A stretch of DNA of 64,000 bases from Motiliproteus sp048265065 (GTDB taxonomy: Bacteria; Pseudomonadota; Gammaproteobacteria; Pseudomonadales; Balneatricaceae): contig JBLXCH010000002.1 of assembly GCA_048265065.1 (NCBI GenBank), positions 27,828 through 91,827 of the forward strand, given 5' to 3'. Shown here in pieces: positions 60,004-64,000 of this stretch. The position numbers were made by a program, and so were the translations under genes. Every line of letters starts with the position of its first letter. Positions within the stretch are counted from its first letter, which is position 1. Below the pieces are notes generated by a model that made no database searches, was not told where the DNA came from, and saw only the letters and a program-made list of their open reading frames with translations.

Positions 60004-61635
60004 GTGATACAGTTTTTACGTTTACTTCGAATTATCTGGGTGGTTGCAAAATACCGCCTAGAAAGCCTCTTTGACGATCTCACTCTGCCGCTATGGTTTC
60101 GTGTTTTTTTGATGCTATTGCCATGGCGTTATCTCCCTAAAAATGCGGCTCCTCGTGGAGAGCGTTTACGTTTAGCGCTCGAAGAGCTAGGCCCCATTTT
60201 TATTAAATTCGGACAGATGTTATCGACACGGCGAGATTTGCTTCCCGATGACATCGCTTTTGAATTGCAGAAGCTGCAAGACCAAGTGCCACCTTTTGCT
60301 GGTGAAGAGGCGGTTAGCATTATTGAGCAGTCTATGGGCAGCGCTATTGGCGAGATTTTTGATCAATTTGCCGTGACGCCGCTGGCTTCTGCCTCTGTGG
60401 CTCAAGTTCATGCGGCCCGACTTTACTCAGGTGAAGAAGTGGTCGTGAAAGTGATTCGTCCAGGCATCGCAAAAGTCATTAAGCAAGATGTTGCGCTGCT
60501 GTACTTGTTCGCACGAATTGTTGAAAAAGCATGGTCGGAAGGGCGTCGATTGCGTCCCGTAGAGGTGATTGCTGAGTACGAAAAAACGATATTAGACGAG
60601 CTTGATTTGCGTAAGGAAGCAGGCAACGCCTCGCAGTTAAAACGTAATTTCGACGGTGAAAAAATCCTTTATGTTCCAGAAGTCTATTGGGATTATACGC
60701 ACTCAGGCATGATGGTAATGGAACGGATTTATGGTGTTCCTGTGTCTAACCTTGAGCAGCTTGAGGCGCAAGGAACCGACTTTAAATTACTGGCCGAGCG
60801 TGGCGTTGAAATCTTTTTTACCCAGGTTTTTCGCGATAGTTTTTTTCACGCTGACATGCATCCGGGTAATATTTATGTCTCTCATGAGCATCCTGATGAT
60901 CCGCAATACATTGCGCTGGATTTTGGTATCGTAGGCTCGCTGACGCCGGAAGATCAAAATTATTTGGCACGTAATTTTCTTGCTTTTTTTAAGCGCGACT
61001 ACAAACAGGTGGCACAATTACACATCGACTCAGGCTGGGTTCCAGCAGATACTAATGTGAATGACTTCGAGACGGCGATTCGCAGCGTTTGTGAGCCTAT
61101 TTTTGAAAAACCGCTAAAAGAAATATCGTTCGGTCATGTGCTGTTAGGTTTGTTTCAAACTGCTCGGCGCTTTCATATGGAAGTTCAGCCGCAGCTCGTA
61201 TTGTTACAAAAAACGTTGTTAAACATTGAAGGGTTGGGGCGTCAGCTTTATCCAGATCTGGATTTGTGGAAAACAGCAAAGCCCTTTCTGGAAGATTGGA
61301 TGAAAGAGCGCATGGGCGTAAAAGGCATTTATCGAAACCTTAAGCAACAAGCACCAGAACTCATTGAACAGCTTCCTCGTCTTCCTAGTTTGCTGCATGA
61401 TGCGTTAACACAACTGAAACGTTTAGATGAGATACAGTCTGCCCAATTAGCAAGCCAGCAAACGCCGAAATGGACTATTGCTTGGCCTCGGCTTATTGGC
61501 TGCGGTGGTATTGCGCTAGTTATATGGGCGCTGGGTATTGTTAAGCTGGACGCTACGCAGTGGTCTCCCAGCGCGCTGGCCTTAGTGGCGCTAATCAGTG
61601 CTCTTTTAATAAGCCTTCAACGACGAAATGATTGA
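60004..61635 (+). CDS. ubiB: Ubiquinone biosynthesis kinase-like protein UbiB
   Basis: An atypical kinase-like ATPase (ABC1/COQ8 family) needed for ubiquinone synthesis. It has 543 residues from a GTG start: an N-terminal KxGQ motif (KFGQ, 68-71), an Ala-rich loop (ASASVAQVHAA), a DMHPGN catalytic/metal segment (about 288) and ALDFGIVG, then two C-terminal membrane helices (about 495-541). It follows ubiE after 28 bases; the ubiJ gene normally between them is absent here. Confidence 0.97.
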   Translation: MIQFLRLLRIIWVVAKYRLESLFDDLTLPLWFRVFLMLLPWRYLPKNAAPRGERLRLALEELGPIFIKFGQMLSTRRDLLPDDIAFELQKLQDQVPPFAGEEAVSIIEQSMGSAIGEIFDQFAVTPLASASVAQVHAARLYSGEEVVVKVIRPGIAKVIKQDVALLYLFARIVEKAWSEGRRLRPVEVIAEYEKTILDELDLRKEAGNASQLKRNFDGEKILYVPEVYWDYTHSGMMVMERIYGVPVSNLEQLEAQGTDFKLLAERGVEIFFTQVFRDSFFHADMHPGNIYVSHEHPDDPQYIALDFGIVGSLTPEDQNYLARNFLAFFKRDYKQVAQLHIDSGWVPADTNVNDFETAIRSVCEPIFEKPLKEISFGHVLLGLFQTARRFHMEVQPQLVLLQKTLLNIEGLGRQLYPDLDLWKTAKPFLEDWMKERMGVKGIYRNLKQQAPELIEQLPRLPSLLHDALTQLKRLDEIQSAQLASQQTPKWTIAWPRLIGCGGIALVIWALGIVKLDATQWSPSALALVALISALLISLQRRND

Positions 61636-61641
61636 TACGTG

Positions 61642-62028
61642 ATGAACGAAAATTGGCTGGATCAAGTAAAGTGGAATGATGATGGTTTAGTGCCTGCTAT
61701 TGCGCAAGATGCTGAAACCGGTGTTGTCTTGATGGTAGCGTGGATGAACCGTGAGGCTTTATCGTTAACTGCCGAAGAAGGGCGTGCTATTTACTGGTCG
61801 CGCTCTCGACAAAAGCTTTGGCGCAAAGGTGAAGAGTCTGGGCACGTACAAAAGCTCCATGAATTACGCCTCGACTGTGATGATGACGTTATCCTGATGA
61901 AAGTTGAGCAAATCGGCGGGATTGCTTGCCACACAGGGCGGCAGCATTGTTTTTACAAGAAGTTCGAGAATGATCAATGGGTTGCGGCAGATTCTGTTAT
62001 TAAAGACCCAAAAAATATTTATCGGTAA
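61642..62028 (+). CDS. hisI: Phosphoribosyl-AMP cyclohydrolase
   Basis: Third step of histidine synthesis. It has 128 residues; the ATG (61642) is preceded by an in-frame GTG. Motifs: MVAWMNREAL, RAIYWSRSRQKLWRKGEESGH, and metal cysteines in LDCDDD and ACHTGRQHCF. HisI and HisE are separate genes here, as in Pseudomonas, not fused as in E. coli. It begins 6 bases after ubiB. Confidence 0.96.
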   Translation: MNENWLDQVKWNDDGLVPAIAQDAETGVVLMVAWMNREALSLTAEEGRAIYWSRSRQKLWRKGEESGHVQKLHELRLDCDDDVILMKVEQIGGIACHTGRQHCFYKKFENDQWVAADSVIKDPKNIYR

Positions 62029-62034
62029 CAGATC

Positions 62035-62376
62035 ATGAATAACACAAATAGTGATGTTTTATTAGCGCTAGCAGAGGTGCTTGAACAGCGTCGTCATGCT
62101 GATCCTGAGTCTTCCTATGTGGCGAGTCTGCATGCAAAAGGGCTGAATAAAATCCTTGAAAAAGTGGGTGAAGAAGCCACGGAAACCATTATTGCAGCAA
62201 AAGATGCAATAAGTGCTGAATCTAACGCAGAATTGATCGGTGAAACTGCGGATTTATGGTTCCATAGCATGGTAATGTTATCTCATCTTGGCTTGGGCCC
62301 AAATGACGTGTTGGCTGAGCTAGAAAAACGTTTCGGTTTGTCGGGCATTGATGAAAAAGCATCACGCCAAAAATAA
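62035..62376 (+). CDS. hisE: Phosphoribosyl-ATP pyrophosphatase
   Basis: Second step of histidine synthesis: removes pyrophosphate from phosphoribosyl-ATP. It has 113 residues, an all-alpha MazG-like fold with SYVASLHAKGLNKILEKVGEEATE and ETADLWFHSMVMLSHLGL. It lies 6 bases after hisI, so the two successive activities are produced together. Confidence 0.96.
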   Translation: MNNTNSDVLLALAEVLEQRRHADPESSYVASLHAKGLNKILEKVGEEATETIIAAKDAISAESNAELIGETADLWFHSMVMLSHLGLGPNDVLAELEKRFGLSGIDEKASRQK

Positions 62377-62409
62377 CGATTGAATACAGATTAATAACGG
62401 AGAAATCAG

Positions 62410-62661
62410 ATGGGCTTAGGTGGAATCAGTATTTGGCAGCTGTTGATTGTTCTAGCAATCATCATCTTAATCTTTGGTACCAAAAAATTCCGTAATATTG
62501 GTGGCGATTTAGGCAATGCAGTAAAAGGCTTTAAAAAAGCAATGCATGATGATGAAGATGGCACCACAGCAAATCGTGGGCCTGAAAAAATCACCAAAGA
62601 AGATGCCGATTTTAGTCATCACGATGAAGTGAAAGAAGAAAAAACCAACGAAAAGTCATAA
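62410..62661 (+). CDS. tatA: Sec-independent translocase TatA
   Basis: Pore-forming subunit of the twin-arginine exporter. It has 83 residues: an N-terminal membrane helix (about 7-22, SIWQLLIVLAIIILIFG), the FGTKK hinge, an amphipathic helix (RNIGGDLGNAVKGFKKAM) and an acidic/basic tail. First of tatABC. Confidence 0.96.
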   Translation: MGLGGISIWQLLIVLAIIILIFGTKKFRNIGGDLGNAVKGFKKAMHDDEDGTTANRGPEKITKEDADFSHHDEVKEEKTNEKS

Positions 62662-62673
62662 GGCTTACCATTA

Positions 62674-63042
62674 ATGTTTGATATTGGTTTCCTTGAGCTG
62701 CTGCTCATTGGCATAGTTGCTTTGATCGTTGTCGGCCCAGAGCGTCTTCCGAGCTTGGTGAAAACAACAGGGCTTTGGGTGAGTCGTATGCGCCGTATGA
62801 TTAGTGGTGTGAAGCGAGAAATCACAGACGAGCTTCGGATTGAAGAGTTACGGCAACAAGCGAAAGCGCGAGAAGATGCTATCAAAAGTGAAGTCGACAG
62901 CATTCGCAAGCCCTTTTCTGACACGCTACGTGATGACGTCTTAGGTGCAAGTACTGCCCGTGCCGAGGCTGTTCAACCAGAGTCCGTAGGAAATCAAATT
63001 AAGCCCGATAATGCATCCGTGAAAAACGTAACTAATGACTGA
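62674..63042 (+). CDS. tatB: Sec-independent translocase TatB
   Basis: Substrate-receptor subunit with TatC. It has 122 residues: FDIGFLELLLIGIVALIVVGPERLP (residues 2-26) with the conserved Glu and GPERLP hinge, then a long amphipathic helix. The tail is poorly conserved. The stop overlaps tatC by 8 bases. Confidence 0.95.
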   Translation: MFDIGFLELLLIGIVALIVVGPERLPSLVKTTGLWVSRMRRMISGVKREITDELRIEELRQQAKAREDAIKSEVDSIRKPFSDTLRDDVLGASTARAEAVQPESVGNQIKPDNASVKNVTND

Positions 63043-63829
63043 TAACAACGACACAGCAGCCGGTAGTAATGAATCGAGTAGCGGTATCGATAAAGCACAG
63101 CCTCTGATTGAGCATTTAGTTGAACTGCGGACGCGCTTGCTCCGTGTGCTGTTGGCAGTGCTGGTGGTTTTTTTATCGTTATTCTATTTTGCCAATGATC
63201 TCTATGCTGCGTTATCAAGCCCACTAACAGAGCTGTTGCCAGAAGGCAGCAGTATGATCGCAACGGATGTCACCGCACCTTTCTTTGCGCCTTTTAAATT
63301 GACGTTGGTAGTTTCGGTTTTTGCGGTGATTCCTTTTATTCTTCATCAGGCTTGGTCGTTTATTGCACCTGGTTTGTATCGACATGAAAAACGTTTAGCT
63401 ATTCCGCTGCTGGTCTCAAGTATTTTTCTATTCTATCTGGGTATAGCGTTTGCTTACTTTGTTGTTTTTCCTTTGATGTTCGGCTTCTTTACATCCATTG
63501 GTCCAGAGCATGTTGCCGTGACGCCGGATATCAGTAGTTTTTTGAATTTAGTTCTCAAGTTGTTTTTTGCTTTTGGTGTTGCTTTTGAGATCCCCATTGC
63601 AACTGTTCTTATGCTGTTGTCAGGCATAACGACGCCTGAGAGTCTAAAGAAAAAACGAGCTTACGTAATATTAGGCTGCTTTGTTGTCGGTATGTTGATG
63701 ACGCCGCCGGATATTATCTCCCAAGCATTGCTTGCCATTCCTATGTGGTTGTTGTTTGAGCTCGGTATCCTGATGGGTATTTTGCTGACTAAAAAAACTG
63801 CACAAACAGATGCTGAAGATAGCGAATAA
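63035..63829 (+). CDS. tatC: Sec-independent translocase TatC
   Basis: The twin-arginine signal receptor: 264 residues with six membrane helices and the conserved LIEHLVELRTRLLR start, then APFKLTLV, HQAWSFIAPGLYRHEKR, and PPDIISQALLAIPMWLLFELG. Last gene of the ubiE-tatC operon. The sequence just after it (63830-63847) is an AT-rich palindrome, not a strong terminator. Confidence 0.97.
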   Translation: MTDNNDTAAGSNESSSGIDKAQPLIEHLVELRTRLLRVLLAVLVVFLSLFYFANDLYAALSSPLTELLPEGSSMIATDVTAPFFAPFKLTLVVSVFAVIPFILHQAWSFIAPGLYRHEKRLAIPLLVSSIFLFYLGIAFAYFVVFPLMFGFFTSIGPEHVAVTPDISSFLNLVLKLFFAFGVAFEIPIATVLMLLSGITTPESLKKKRAYVILGCFVVGMLMTPPDIISQALLAIPMWLLFELGILMGILLTKKTAQTDAEDSE

Positions 63830-63869
63830 CTTTTTTGTCAAAAAAAGTGTATTAATTCGTTAATCACCA

Positions 63870-63897
63870 TTGACTCCCGCTAATTCTTGCGTAGAAT
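63870..63897 (+). promoter_or_regulatory. Ribosomal RNA operon promoter (P1-like)
   Basis: TTGACT (63870-63875) and TAGAAT (63892-63897) with a 16-base spacer, a GC-rich discriminator (ACGCCCC) just downstream, and an A/T-rich stretch (63841-63866) where an UP element would lie. These are marks of stringently controlled rrn promoters. Start of transcription would be near 63904. Confidence 0.8.
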
Positions 63898-63918
63898 ACG
63901 CCCCTCTGTTGAACGACA

Positions 63919-63932
63919 CGCTTCACGAAGCG
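63919..63932 (+). promoter_or_regulatory. Hairpin in the rrn leader
   Basis: CGCTT-CACG-AAGCG hairpin about 15 bases after the predicted transcript start, upstream of boxA. It could correspond to the boxB-like leader stem; the role is inferred. Confidence 0.4.
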
Positions 63933-63946
63933 CAGTTAAACAGACC

Positions 63947-63957
63947 GCTCTTTAACA
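63947..63957 (+). promoter_or_regulatory. rrn boxA antitermination element
   Basis: GCTCTTTAACA is identical to the core boxA of E. coli rrn leaders and recruits NusB-S10 for antitermination. It is followed by AATTTGATCAAGTAATTCGTGTGGG, resembling the E. coli rrn leader past boxA. The 16S gene itself is not in the window. Confidence 0.88.
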
Positions 63958-64000
63958 ATTTGATCAAGTAATTCGTGTGGGTATTTGCTGCGAAGTAGTC

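Noticed and set aside
63830..63847. Terminator after tatC
   Set aside because: The palindrome CTTTTTT/AAAAAAG is only A-T paired apart from one G-C; too weak for a rho-independent terminator.

Overview
The window is a chromosomal stretch of a gammaproteobacterium, most like the Oceanospirillales/Pseudomonadales. The evidence is gene order. The runs ponA|pilMNOPQ-aroK-aroB-damX-gltBD-hemE, gshB-tonB-yqgE-ruvX-pyrR-pyrB-pyrC', pilU/pilT|yggS-proC-yggT-DUF4426-rdgB-hemW, cyaY|lptM-lysA-dapF-DUF484-xerC-yigB and ubiE-ubiB-hisIE-tatABC all match the arrangement known from Pseudomonas and relatives. Coding density is very high. I see no phage, insertion sequence, CRISPR array, tRNA or defence/toxin island.

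Layout. 0-17.6 kb reads leftwards: a secreted phytase-like propeller protein, a small membrane protein, yjaG, hemE, gltD, gltB, damX, aroB, aroK and the type IV pilus secretin/alignment genes pilQPONM. At 17.7 kb ponA diverges. 20-28.5 kb holds rpmE (leftward), priA, ftsN, hslVU behind a good sigma-32-type promoter, a DUF971 gene, ubiJ, a SpoIIAA-like gene and serA. 28.5-34.8 kb reads leftwards: an alpha/beta hydrolase and the tkt-epd-pgk-fba sugar-phosphate operon. 35-44.3 kb holds metK-rsmE, gshB, a TonB3-like gene, a leftward response regulator, yqgE-ruvX and pyrR-pyrB-pyrC'. 44.3-51.1 kb has the pilus retraction ATPases pilT-pilU (leftward) and yggS-proC-yggT-DUF4426-rdgB-hemW. 51.1-56 kb reads leftwards: lptM-lysA-dapF-DUF484-xerC-yigB. 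56.2-63.8 kb carries cyaY, dsbA, a diguanylate cyclase and ubiE-ubiB-hisI-hisE-tatABC. The last 170 bases are the promoter, leader and boxA of a ribosomal RNA operon whose genes lie just beyond the right edge.

How the genes work together. Themes are cell envelope and division (ponA, damX, ftsN, xerC, lptM, tatABC, dsbA), type IV pili (pilMNOPQ, pilTU, TonB3-like protein), amino acid and nucleotide synthesis (gltBD, aroBK, serA, lysA/dapF, hisIE, proC, pyrRBC'), central carbon metabolism, cofactors (hemE, hemW, ubiE/J/B, gshB, metK) and protein quality control (hslVU, dsbA).

Two runs of exactly 100 N are scaffold gaps. The one in ubiE is flanked by a perfect 77-bp duplication and is an unmerged contig overlap. 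The one in epd hides about 245 missing bases and breaks the frame artificially. No clearly new multi-gene system is visible. The most unusual signals are short-period degenerate tandem repeats in several intergenic regions, some of which begin at the stop codon of the upstream gene; a ubiJ gene separated from ubiE/ubiB; a terminator placed against the start of a hydrolase gene; and a response regulator with an unassigned C-terminal domain.
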